A DNA stretch of 64,000 bases from Symbiodinium natans. Its lineage: Eukaryota > Sar > Dinophyceae > Suessiales > Symbiodiniaceae. Location: assembly GCA_905221605.1 (NCBI GenBank), contig CAJNDS010002483.1:263722-327721 (forward strand). The letters run 5' to 3'. A program made the translations under genes and the position numbers. Of the stretch, positions 39,120 to 48,800 are shown one piece after another. Within the stretch, counting starts at the first letter, position 1, and each line of letters opens with the position of its first letter. Below the pieces are notes generated by a model that made no database searches, was not told the DNA's origin, and saw only the letters and a list, made by a program, of their open reading frames with translations.

Positions 39120-39250
39120 CCCGAAAACCCTGAACCCTGAACCCTGAACCCTAAACCCTAAACCCTAAACTCTAAACCCTAAACCCTAAACCCTAAACCC
39201 TAAATCCCAATCCCTAACCCTAAATAAACCCTAACCCCCCCCCCCCCCAC
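39120..39250. repeat. CCCTAAA/CCCTGAA tract and C run
   Basis: Ends with a C run at 39235-39249. Confidence 0.85.
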
Positions 39251-39339
39251 CTGCACAACTCTCACACTGAAAGCCTGCAGACTTTGAACACGCTTTAAAA
39301 CCAAATACTCAGAGTAGGGCTTAAGGGCTTTCAGGATTT

Positions 39340-39570
39340 TAAGGGGTTTAAAGGTTTAGGGTTTGGGGTTTAGGGTTTAGGGTTCCAGGGCTTTAAGGGT
39401 TTTAAGGGCTTCAAGGGTTTAAGGGCTTTAAGGGTTTTAAGGATTTTAGGGGTTTAAGGGTTTCAAGGGTTTAAGGGTCTTCAGGGTTGTAAGGGACTAA
39501 GGGTTGAGGGTTTTAATGGTTCTAAAGAGCTTTCAGGGTTTTAAGGGTTACAAGGGCCGAAGGCTTAGGG
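39340..39570. repeat. Degenerate TTTAAGGG block
   Basis: Units such as GGGTTTTAA and GGGCTTTAA. The telomeric unit has drifted to 8-9 bp. Confidence 0.7.
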
Positions 39571-39582
39571 GTGTAAGGGCTC

Positions 39583-39672
39583 CTAAACCCTAAACCCTAA
39601 ACCCTAAACCCTAAACCCTAAACCCTAAACCCTAAACCCTAAACCCTAAACCCTAAACCCTAAACCCTAAAC
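39583..39672. repeat. Interstitial telomeric tract, CCCTAAA x12
   Basis: Perfect units. Confidence 0.95.
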
Positions 39673-39760
39673 CCGAAGGAGCCTTTGATCAGGGTTTAGG
39701 GCTCACGGTGCTGAGCCTTGTAGAGGCAGCCGTGAATAATCGATCTGATGCCTTTTGTAA

Positions 39761-39900
39761 GGGGTATAAGGAGGGACGGCGACGCCTAGAAGGGAGCCTT
39801 AATCTTATTCCTCTAATATCACCCGTGTATATATGCATATATATATATATATATATACATCCTATATAGTCCCTATTTACCTAAGTAGCCCCTAAACAAG
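39761..39900. mobile_element. Half copy of the 16632-17010 foldback family
   Basis: GGGGTATAAG, CCTAGAAGGG, AATCTTAT and TAGTCCCTA...CTAAGTAGCCCCTAAA occur in the same order as in 16632-16740, interrupted by an AT microsatellite at 39838-39858. Confidence 0.55.
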
Positions 39901-40164
39901 TTCCCTGATACCTCAAACCAGAACACCCTCTGCCGCCTATGTCCGAGCCGCAGAAGCTACGCTTACCTAAGCCCTATACCCTATTCCCTTGAACCCGAGC
40001 CCTTCGAACCCTAAAACCGCAAAACCCTCCAACCCTAAACCCTAAACACTAAACCCTAACCCTAAACCCCGGCGCCCGCCGGGGGCGGGGCTGTAGAAGA
40101 CTAAGAGAGCAGCTGCCTGGCTGCGGAGGAGTTGAGGGGCTTTGGCGGGTTTGGAGGTTCCGTA

Positions 40165-40690
40165 GCTTAGGGTTTAGGGTTTAGGGTTTGGGGTTTGGGG
40201 TTTAGGGTTTAGGGTTTAGGGTTTTAGGGTTTAGGGTTTAGGGTTTAGGGTTTAGGGTTTGGAGCTTAGGGTTGCGAGCTTCTGGGCTTGTGGCTTAGGA
40301 TGGGTTCCGGGGTTTAGGGTTCGGAAGTTGGGGGTTTGCGTTTAGGGTTTGGGTATAGGGTTTAGGGTTTAGGGTTTAGGGCTTAGGGTTTAAGATTCAG
40401 GGTTAGGGTTTAGGGCCCCCAACTCAGGCCGGCGAGGCTGGGAGAAGCAGCGCGTGGATGGCCGACTGTATCCTCGAGAGGGTCGGGGTTTAGGGTTTAG
40501 GCTTCAGGGTTTAGGGCGTAGGGCTTAGGGCTTAGAGGGTTTAGGGTTTAGGGTCTAGGGTCTAGGGTCTAGGGTTTAGGGTTTAGGGTTTAGGGTTTAG
40601 GGTTTAGGGTTTAAGGTTTAGGGTTTAGGGTTTAGGGTTTAGGGTTTAGGGTTTAGGGCTTACGGTTTAGGGTTTAGGGGGCTGCGCTGC
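40165..40690. repeat. Telomeric tracts (40168-40265, 40360-40400, 40530-40680)
   Basis: TTTAGGG with TTTGGGG and TCTAGGG variants. Small unassigned islands between. Confidence 0.85.
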
Positions 40691-40734
40691 GCCATGCTAC
40701 CGGGTTTCGGGGTTTAGGAGTTTTAGGGCTCGGG

Positions 40735-40815
40735 GGGTGAGTCAGGGTTCAGGGTTTAGGGTTTAGGGTTTAGGGTTTGGGGTTTAGGCTTTAGGGTTTA
40801 GGGTTTAGGGGTGAG
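40735..40815. repeat. TTTAGGG tract with GTGAGTCAGGG repeats
   Basis: GTGAGTCAGGGTT occurs at both ends of the tract (40737 and 40811). Confidence 0.75.
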
Positions 40816-40839
40816 TCAGGGTTTAGGCTCCAAATTGCT

Positions 40840-40904
40840 TGAACTTGGGGGCTTCGGGGTTTAGATCAAGGGGGGTGGCAGCCTGGAAGTCCGTGACAAA
40901 GATG
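40840..40904 (-). CDS. Exon-like island (IFVTDFQAATPLDLNPEAPK)
   Basis: TTTCACAG acceptor, then IFVTDFQAATPLDLNPEAPK and FKQFG. A GC donor inside (TTCCAG|GCTGCC) may shorten it. Confidence 0.5.
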
Positions 40905-40916
40905 CTGTGAAACCTA

Positions 40917-41112
40917 AACCCTAAACCCTAAACCCTAAACCCTAAACCCTAAACCCTGAACCCTGAACCCTGAGCCCTAAACCCTAAACCGTCGAACGCC
41001 CCCAAGGTCCGACCAGGTCCTAGCAAGTGTTGGGATGAGGGTTTAGGGTTTAGGGTTTAGGGTTTAGGGTTTAGGGTTTAGGGTTTAGGGTTTAGGGTTT
41101 AGGGTTTAGGGT
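40917..41112. repeat. CCCTAAA (40917-40990) and TTTAGGG (41037-41112) tracts
   Basis: Opposite orientations 50 bp apart. Confidence 0.9.
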
Positions 41113-41146
41113 TGAGGCGGGATTCGGGATCTGTGCGTGCGAACTT

Positions 41147-41205
41147 CTGGCGACCGCTCGCTGCGCGGGCAGAGTTAAGGCTTTCCGCAGAAACACCATC
41201 TGGCG
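41147..41205 (-). CDS. Exon-like island (RQMVFLRKALTLPAQRAVAR)
   Basis: GGTTCAG acceptor, then RQMVFLRKALTLPAQRAVAR. The donor edge is unclear. Confidence 0.45.
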
Positions 41206-41439
41206 CTGAACCCACAACGCTAAACACGTCACACCCGGAATCCTAAGCCTCGTCCATTTCTATTCTCACCATAAAGCCCAACACCCCAAAATCCTTGCAC
41301 CCCGAAACTGCTAAACCCCTAACCCCAAAGATCCCGTAAGCCCTAGCTACCTATACCCACAGGGGGCTTAGGGGTTTAGGGGCTTTGGGTTTCGTAGGAA
41401 TTTGGGGCTTGGGGCTTAGGGTTTAGGAGTTTAGGGTTT

Positions 41440-41515
41440 AAACCCTAAACCCTGACCCTTAACCCTTAACCCTTAACCCTAAACCCTAAACCCTAAACCC
41501 TAAACCCTAAACCCG
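41440..41515. repeat. CCCTAAA/CCCTTAA tract
   Basis: Three CCCTTAA units then CCCTAAA. Confidence 0.9.
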
Positions 41516-41609
41516 GTGTTGCATCCCGAGGCCGGTACAGCCATCGAAAGGGCGCCTAATGGACTGGCGGCGTCTGGGGCTTGTGGGGGGATTGCGAGGG
41601 CCCTCCCCT

Positions 41610-41680
41610 AAACCCTAAACCCTAAACCCTAAACCCTAAACCCTAAACCCTAAACCCTAAACCCTAACCCCTAAACCCTA
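41610..41680. repeat. Interstitial telomeric tract, CCCTAAA x10
   Basis: The next 250 bp (41690-41940) is open on the plus strand (NMDPPSNIEQPPKYEDSRR) but unassigned. Confidence 0.9.
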
Positions 41681-42051
41681 CAGACTCTTAAAGCATATGA
41701 GAACTTACGATAATATGGACCCCCCCTCAAATATAGAACAACCTCCCAAATACGAGGATTCGCGGAGAGTCAGAACCCCCCTCCCAAACTTCGGAAAAGA
41801 GCAGCTTGGTTTAGGGTGTCTTCGGGTTGCGGGTGAGGGTCCAAAGGGTTTACGCGGCCATGGCGGCCGTCCGACCCCCGAAGCTAATCAGTTCGCAAGC
41901 CCTGGCCTACGCAAACCCCAAACTCCCAAAACCCTAACTTAGGGTTCGGGTTTAGGGGTTAAGTCAGGGCTCAGGGTTTATAGGACGTAATCCAGGTTCA
42001 GGGTGCAGGGTTGTAGCAGAGGGTCTACGAGGGCGCGCGGAGACGAGGGGC

Positions 42052-42128
42052 CTGGACGCTGGCGATCAGGATCAGCGTGTTGATGAGGCTGATGGCACCT
42101 TCATTGAAGCTGCCGGGCCACTCAGGCC
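42052..42128 (-). CDS. Exon (EGAISLINTLILIASVQ)
   Basis: AAAAG acceptor and GC donor (GTCCAG|GCCCC). It encodes PEWPGSFNEGAISLINTLIL then IASVQ. Hydrophobic end, possible membrane segment. Confidence 0.55.
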
Positions 42129-42385
42129 CTTTTGAAAGCGGTTTCGGGTTTAGGGTTTTCAGCTAGGCTTTAGGCTCTAACTCAGGATTTAGGGTTTAGG
42201 GTTTCAGGGCGTTCGTGGGCTTACGAAGCCCTGCCCTCAGCCACGGGCGCGCCCCACTCCCAGGCCCGAACCCTGTCCCATGATCGAGCAACGGAATCCC
42301 AAGAAATAGCCCAACCGCGAAATTCTGGTTCAGGGTTTAGGGTTTAGGGTTTTGGGTTTTGGGTTTCGGGTTTAGGGTTGAGGGT

Positions 42386-42458
42386 GCAGAATCCCAACAG
42401 AGGGCAGGGCAAGTGTAGGTCGTCAGCTGAAAGGAGACGTTGAAGCACCGCACGAGAC
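42386..42458 (-). CDS. Exon-like island (LVRCFNVSFQLTTYTCPALC)
   Basis: GTGCGCAG acceptor, then LVRCFNVSFQLTTYTCPALC. Cys-rich; 3' edge uncertain. Confidence 0.45.
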
Positions 42459-42497
42459 CTGCGCACTTAACCCGCGCCGGGGCCTATGCGGACGAAC

Positions 42498-42615
42498 CCC
42501 AAACCCTAAGCCCTAAACCCCAAACCCCCAACCCTAAACCCTAAACCCCAAACCCCAAACCCTAAACCCTAAACCCCAAACCCCAAACCCCAAACCCTAA
42601 ACCCCAAACCCCAAA
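42498..42615. repeat. CCCCAAA/CCCTAAA tract
   Basis: Mixed units. Confidence 0.9.
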
Positions 42616-42829
42616 CCTTCAAAGATTTTGCCATGCGGCTTGTAGGCATGTTAAGGTCTAGGCTTCAGGCCCGCCCGGTCTGGGGATTCACGTGCACGGA
42701 ACTGGGTTTCCTAGGGGTAATGAGGGATTGCTGGGGGGTTCAGGGTTTGGGGTTTAGGGTTTAGGGTTTGCGGTTTAGAGTTTCGGGTTTTAGAGTTTAG
42801 GGCGAGGAAAAAACGAGCATCAGTTGAAG

Positions 42830-43155
42830 CCCCCTAAACCCTAAACCCTAAACCCTCAACCCTCAACCCTAAACCCTAAACCCTAAACCCTAAACCCTAA
42901 GCGGCCTAACTAGCAATGAAGATACAGGAAAAGTACCCCAAGCGATCTGGAAACCGAACCCCAAACCCTGAACCCTAAACTCGAAACCTCTAAGCCCTAA
43001 GCCCTAAACCCTAAACCCTAAACCCTAAACCCTACACCCTAAACCCTAAACCCTAAACCCTAAACCCTAAACCCTAAACCCTAAACCCTAAACCCTAAAC
43101 CTAAATCCTAAACCCTAAACCCTAAACCCTAAACCCTAAACCCTAAACCCCAAGC
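42830..43155. repeat. CCCTAAA tracts (42832-42900, 42995-43152)
   Basis: The longer one has about 22 units. Confidence 0.9.
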
Positions 43156-43166
43156 CAAAGAGCCAC

Positions 43167-43239
43167 CTGTCAGAGCCGAGGGCAGCTCGTCAATGTTGAA
43201 GTGTATCAGGCGCAGGAGCGGGGGATAGTTGAAGTCCAC
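43167..43239 (-). CDS. Exon (VDFNYPPLLRLIHFNIDELP)
   Basis: AAG|GTGGAC acceptor and GT donor (GACAG|GTGGC). 24 codons plus one base: VDFNYPPLLRLIHFNIDELP then SALT. The first 22 bp of the exon region are repeated at 43380-43401 beyond a telomeric and G-run block, and a third, more diverged copy lies at about 43590-43607. Confidence 0.6.
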
Positions 43240-43241
43240 CT
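43220..43241. repeat. Direct repeat flanking telomeric/G-run block (left)
   Basis: 22 bp identical to 43380-43401. On the minus strand it starts AGGTGGACTTC. Confidence 0.85.
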
Positions 43242-43379
43242 TGGGTTTAGGGTTTAGGGTTTAGGGTTTAGGGTTTAGGGTTTAGGGTTTAGGGGTTAGG
43301 GGTTTAGGGGTTTAGGGGTTTACGGTTTAGGGCTCAGGGCTCAGGGTTTAGGGTTTGGAGGGGGGGGGGGGGGGGGGGG
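43242..43379. repeat. TTTAGGG tract plus 25-G run between direct repeats
   Basis: The G run covers 43360-43384 and overlaps the repeat edge. Confidence 0.9.
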
Positions 43380-43401
43380 GGGGGATAGTTGAAGTCCACC
43401 T
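43380..43401. repeat. Direct repeat flanking telomeric/G-run block (right)
   Basis: Identical to 43220-43241. Confidence 0.85.
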
Positions 43402-43442
43402 GGCAGTCTTTAAGTGCTGGTTTGGGATTTCAGGGTTTACAA

Positions 43443-43590
43443 TAGGGTTTAGGGTTTAGGGTTTCTGGGTTCGGGGTTTGGGGTTTGGGGTTTGGGGTTT
43501 GGGGTTTGGGGTTTGGGGTTTGGGGTTTGGGGTTTCGGGTTTGGGGTTTGGGGTTTGGGGTTTGGGGTGTAGGGTTTAGGGTTTAGGGCT
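43443..43590. repeat. TTTGGGG variant array, about 15 units
   Basis: Bounded by TTTAGGG. Confidence 0.95.
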
Positions 43591-43922
43591 TTGGATGGTT
43601 GAAGTGCACCTTTCAGACTTCCTCTCTGTGGGAGAAACTACTTCCCTTAATTGCAGCCATCCACACTTCAGATTGTTTCATGAATATTTAGGGCTCATGG
43701 TTTTGGGACGTGGAGCTTCCTTGGGTTTAGGGTTTAAGATGTAGGATTCAAGCTTAGTCTTCTGGCCATCACAAAGCACAGCCTTTGCCTCATGCTGCTT
43801 CCTTAGAAGCTGAAACTTTGTCTAGTAAGGCAAGACGCTGTACCAACTTTTCGAGCACTGCACTACTTCACTAGAATGCGGCCGTCAGACTGAACGCCGT
43901 TTACACAAACCAAGACCTGCAA

Positions 43923-44046
43923 GGCCTACAGTAAACTCCAAAAGTTTGAACATCCTCATCCCCAAACCCCAAAAGGCATACTAAAGGCAATCCCAGCTTT
44001 AATCATCCTTAAACCATGTTCAAACTTTCTGGAGTTTACTGTAGCC
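43923..44046. mobile_element. Foldback (MITE-like) element, 124 bp
   Basis: About 30-bp arms (GGCCTACAGTAAACTCCA... and complement) with two or three mismatches. Non-telomeric flanks on both sides. Confidence 0.75.
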
Positions 44047-44134
44047 ACTGGGCTTGCTTGACAAACATCAACAAACTCGGCATGCATCGAGGATCAAGTA
44101 CAATGACAAAGACGCGCACAACGACACAAAGAGC

Positions 44135-44430
44135 CCCCAAACCCTAAACCCTAAGCCATGAGCCCTAAACCCTAAACCCTAAACCCTAAACCCTAAACCC
44201 TAAAGGGCCTCATAAACCCTAAACCCTAAGCCCTGAACCCTAAACTACATCCTAGACCCCCAGGTTTGGTGGGACGTGGTGCCTCCGAATCCCTCAACCC
44301 TACCCCCCTAAGACCCTCCGCACCCTGCCCCTCCCGGCGAGGCGATATCAACCCTAAACCCTGAACCCTGAACCCTGAACCCTAAACCCTAAACCCTAAA
44401 CCCTAAACCCTAAACCCTAAACCCCAACAA
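44135..44430. repeat. CCCTAAA tracts with spacer
   Basis: 44160-44235 and 44350-44428. Confidence 0.85.
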
Positions 44431-44598
44431 AACGCAGGGGCAACAAATCCTCCCAAAGGGGCACCCGCAAATCCTCCCTGCTTCGTTAGGTCTTGGACTC
44501 TTAAAAGTTTGGCGACCCTAGGAGTCTCAGACCCCAACCCCTCCAAAAACCTTATAGGCCCTAGTTTGGGATGTTCCCCGTTGGTCTCTTTTTGGGGT

Positions 44599-44665
<67 letters not shown>
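44599..44665. repeat. 67-G homopolymer
   Basis: Uninterrupted. The length may not be exact in the real genome. Confidence 0.9.
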
Positions 44666-44709
44666 CGTTTAGGGTTTAGGGCTTCGGGTTTAGGGTTTAG
44701 GGTTTTAGG

Positions 44710-44780
44710 TTGGGATGTTCCCCCTTATACTACCAGTCCTTAATAGGGATTAGTACCCCCGGTTATGAGGAACATCCCAA
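44710..44780. repeat. Hairpin with TTGGGATGTTCC ends
   Basis: TTGGGATGTTCCCCCTTATA and near complement. A further TTGGGATGTTCCCC lies at about 44566, before the G run. Confidence 0.65.
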
Positions 44781-44938
44781 ACCCTGGCAATTAAGCAAAA
44801 AAACAGCTACCTCCGTAAATTTCTTGATGACTGCTTCAACACTGAGGACATCAAGCTCAAAATGCGTTTGACCTCAGTGTTCGGCTTGAGGGTTTAGGGG
44901 GAATCCTCAACCCTAAGCCCTACGTAGGGTTTAGCTGG

Positions 44939-45028
44939 CTGGTTCTTCTTAGGAAGAGAGGGAATTCGGTACCCTATATAATCCCTTAAAGGGTATATAC
45001 AACCTCATTCCCTACTAGGAAGAACCAG
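44939..45028. mobile_element. Foldback (MITE-like) element, 90 bp
   Basis: CTGGTTCTTCTTAGGAAG ... CTAGGAAGAACCAG arms. Confidence 0.65.
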
Positions 45029-45094
45029 GGGGTTTTAGGTCTTGGGCCAAAAGCCCAGAACCTTGAGACATCCCTAATTAAGGGCCGACTCCAA

Positions 45095-45415
45095 GCCCCG
45101 AAACCCTAAACCCTAAACCCTAAACCCTAAACCCTAAACGCTAAACCCTAAACCCTAAACCCTTTAACCTTTCAACCCCAAACCCCAAACCCTAAACCCT
45201 AAACCCTGAACCCCGAACAAACTCAGGCTCGCGCCCAGTTGATGTCCATCTGGTTGGACCCGGACCTCGACTGTGAGCTGTCGTACAACACTTGTAGGGC
45301 CTCTCCTCTTCCCTAAACCCTAAACCCTAAACCCCAATCCCTAAACCCCAAACCCTAAACCCTAAACCCCAAAGCCTAAACCCTAAACCCCAAACCCTAA
45401 ACCCCAAACCCCAGA
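45095..45415. repeat. CCCTAAA/CCCCAAA tracts with an open island
   Basis: Tracts at 45100-45215 and 45312-45415. The island between (45216-45305) is open on both strands (plus AQLMSIWLDPDLDCELS). Confidence 0.85.
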
Positions 45416-45477
45416 ATTCGCCAACGAAAGGGTACCGGCGGGAGGCCCCAGTTCTGAGCCCCCCCCCCCCCCCAAAC

Positions 45478-45547
45478 TCAGGGTTTAGGGTTTAGGGTTT
45501 AGGGTTTAGGGCTTAGGGTTTAGGGTTTAGGGTTTAGGGTTTAGGGT
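45478..45547. repeat. TTTAGGG tract carrying the retrotransposon insertion
   Basis: Nine or ten units. The last five bases (AGGGT) are the left target duplication. Confidence 0.9.
45543..45547. repeat. Target-site duplication AGGGT (left)
   Basis: Matches 56942-56946. Confidence 0.85.
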
Positions 45548-45836
45548 TGTGCTTGCCCCATCTGTATCTGTCCAGGACATGCACATTCCACTGCGATCAG
45601 CTGCTCAGGCTGTGGTCTTTGGGGTTTTAGGAGGGTTGTATAGCCAGTTATCTCCATCCCCAGGCCCTTACACGATTTTTAAAGTCGTAGCCTTAAGAGC
45701 TTTTGGCTAATCGTAGGCAGACATCATTCATGGCCATCATACAGAGCTATGAAGATACTCTAGACATTTCGTTCTTGCTGCGGTTGAAAAGGAGAGTCTG
45801 AGCGTTTACATCATCTCCAGCCATGGTCTTTCCACA
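45548..45836 (+). repeat. 5' LTR
   Basis: 289 bp, begins TGTGCTTGCC and ends TTTCCACA (4-bp inverted ends TGTG/CACA). It should contain the promoter; a TTTTTAAAG word occurs near 45676. No TATA box was identified. Confidence 0.95.
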
Positions 45837-45837
45837 G

Positions 45838-45857
45838 GTCATGAGCCCGATCACTGC
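45838..45857 (+). promoter_or_regulatory. Primer-binding site, tRNA-Met half-molecule type
   Basis: One base after the LTR. The complement reads ...UCGGGCUCAUGAC, which matches a tRNA anticodon arm with U33 and the CAU anticodon, ending at position 39. This is the Drosophila copia type of priming from an internally cleaved tRNA-Met rather than the tRNA 3' end. The tRNA itself is not in the window. Confidence 0.6.
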
Positions 45858-45892
45858 ATAGATCCCTTTTTTGGAAGTGTGGGCATTGGGTT

Positions 45893-48800
45893 ATGGACTT
45901 CTTTCGCCGACGTTTCCAGGGAGGGGAACACCCTGCCGATATTCCGCTTGAAGGCCAAGAGGCTGGAGATACTTATGATGGTCTTCCGAATCCGAACTTG
46001 GGAGACCAACCACCTTCGAGCTCTAACCTAGAGGATAGAGCCGCAACTGGTGGAGCAGACTTGGGAGATCCAAGATCTTCACCAGCGCAGGCCCAGGGAA
46101 ATGTTTGGTGGTCAGAAAAAGCAAACCGTGAGCTGTTGTTGAAGCACATGCGACCTAGCAACTTGCCTGTTTCTGGAGATGAGCCGCCGTACGAAACTGC
46201 AGATAGGCTACCGAGGAGTGGCCCGGAGCATTTCGACTTGGCTGCTGGAGATAGTTCCGGTGCCTCCGGAGGCTACTCTGAAAATATGCTGCTGCTGGGA
46301 TTGCCAGATGGAAAAGAGACCCCTGTGAGCAGTGAGGCTTCCAGGGCTGGACCTGGTCCGCTACAAGCTGATTTGGGAAGGAGTTCGGCAGATGGCAGAC
46401 ACTCTGGTTCAGAAGGCCGAGCTCTTGAGCCTGACAGGAAGGCGATAGACGATTTGGTGAGACTACAGCAACTTCTGGAAAGGTCTCGTGCGCCCGAGAT
46501 GGGATGGCAACCGCCAGGCTTGAATTCTGGCGCACAGGTGAGTGCAGCGGCAACTCTTCCTGCGACTGAGCTGATTCACTTGGCTCAGCATGGAAATCAG
46601 GCTGCGGATCCCTTCATGATGGCCATTCTTCAGAGGTTAGAGCGGGCTGAAAGGTCCAGGTCAACCAGCACTTTGCATTCGGCGCTTGAAGGGCCGACAG
46701 GGCCCATGTCCACAGCTGACCAACATGTAGCTTCAAGTAGTCGTAGGGTAGGAGATTTGTACAAAGCAGGTTTGAACGCCGATATGTACAGGGCAGTAGA
46801 GCCACAGGGCCTAAGTAGAGAGGATGGAGATATGAGGGATCTTAGGGGTGTAGGGGTTGGTTTTCCAGGCCGGGCAGATGTAGCTTCACTTGGCAACCTT
46901 CCTCAAGGGTCTCTTCGTGAGAGAGATTCCGCTCCCTATGTTCCCATAAGTCCTCAACCCTTTCCGCAGGCCCCTAGTACACCCCGCCACCCTGAGGGAC
47001 CGCATTTGGGATGTCGAGGTAACTTTAATTTGCCGGACCCCTTTGCAAGCATAGAGCCCAGACCTAGCCCTTGTGCAATCACCGATGGAGCTTTGCATGC
47101 CGGTGCCAGGAGTGGGTGTAGAGGGGTTGAGAGTTTGAGCAGGTTCGCAATTCCGCCGGGGTTGACAGGTGAGCCCAGGCAACAAGACTATAACCCAGGG
47201 AACCTTAAGGTTTGGGATAAGGACTTGTTAGGAGAGTGGATAGGTTCTTCAGGGTTTGAGGGTACAATGAGACCACGGCTTGAACCTGTCCCTAAATTGC
47301 CTGCAGCATCTCATAACCCCTATGTCCCTGAGCCTGCCATGCCCGTGATACGGAGTCGCGGGTGGGAGGCGCATGCAGCGCCACCGCAGCAACCGCACGC
47401 ATTATCCCTTATTGACCTTGATCCAGTGCCCGTCACCACAGGTCCAAGCGCAATGACTGGTACTGCTTTTCCACCGCTGATAGATATCCTGTCGCCGAAA
47501 GCTAAGACTCCCTTTGTCAGTGGGTTGGGGTTCAGTAAAGAAGATAGCGAACCTGCCAACACCCCTAGGACCCCTAGGGTTGGAACTAGTGGAGGTGCAG
47601 CATATACGCCAGGGGGTACCAGAGTGCCGGACGGTCCACCTCCAGCGACACCGCCCAGGGTATCCTTTGGACCAACAACCATGGTGCCTTTGCCTCCTTC
47701 ACCAATACCGGCTCCCCCCGCATCACCGTGGGGTATAGGGACACCCGATAAATCCGAGGAGCCATCCAAACTGGTACAAAATTTGCCCCTTTTAGAAGTC
47801 ATCGAGGGCTCAGCCGAGGCCAGCGTGACTACGGGAGATTGGATGGCAAGGATAGGACCCTTAATGCGCAGTCTTAGTCCAGGCGCCCCGGGATGGTGGT
47901 CTCAAGTAGTTAGTACTGCAACGGAGTACTACCAACAGTGGCTGAAGTCAGATTCGCTTCAACGTCTTGCGATCAAGTCGGATGTGGTAGCACAGGGCGC
48001 AACGCTTGAGTATGGGCATCTACGAAGAGTGGAAGAAAGAGGGTCAGTTCTTGTGCTTCAGGCGTTTCCTCCTACCCTGCAAAGCGAAGCAGTAAGCGTA
48101 CGGGCATTAGGAACTGTATCTCTTTTATTCCTCGCTATGACCAAGTATCAACCGGGAGGAACTGGCGAGAAATCTGCAATCCTCTCATTTTTAACGCAAC
48201 CACAATTAGAGGGAGGAAATGGGGTACAGTCAAACCATGCGGCGTTGCGTAAATGGGAGCGTCTGTATAGGCGCTGCGTCGAGCTAGGACTCGCCCCGCC
48301 AGACCCCACACTACTCGTAAGAGCACTAGACGGGCTAGGCAAGACCATTGGAAACAAGTCCCCGCACATAGCGTTCCGTCTTGCTACGTTCCGCCACCAG
48401 TATCAACTTGATGCAATACCAAATGAAACGAGTGTCTTGCAATATTGCCAATTGCTGCTGGCAGAAGCAGAGGCTTGGATGATCGCTGCTTCCGCCGGGG
48501 GTGAGCCAGCTAAACATCCTCGAGTTGCTACGATGAACCAGGATCCAGCAACCGCTCACGACAGCCCAGCGAAACCTCCTGCAGGTAAGGCTAAAGGGGG
48601 CAATAAGGGTGGTAGAAATAAGGGTGAGGGGGGCCCGTTAACTGCGGAAGGGAGCTGTAAGTTCTTCATGTCCGATGCCGGATGCAGGTATGGAAAGCCC
48701 TGTATTCATCCACATCCGTCCCTGGCGCCTGCGGACGGAAAGTGTTTCAACTGTGGATCGGTTGAGCATGGAGCTGCGGAATGCACTCGTCCTAAGGGAG

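Noticed and set aside
45678-45690. LTR promoter from TTTTTAAAG
   Set aside because: Dinoflagellate promoters are poorly defined and this word alone is too weak for a call.
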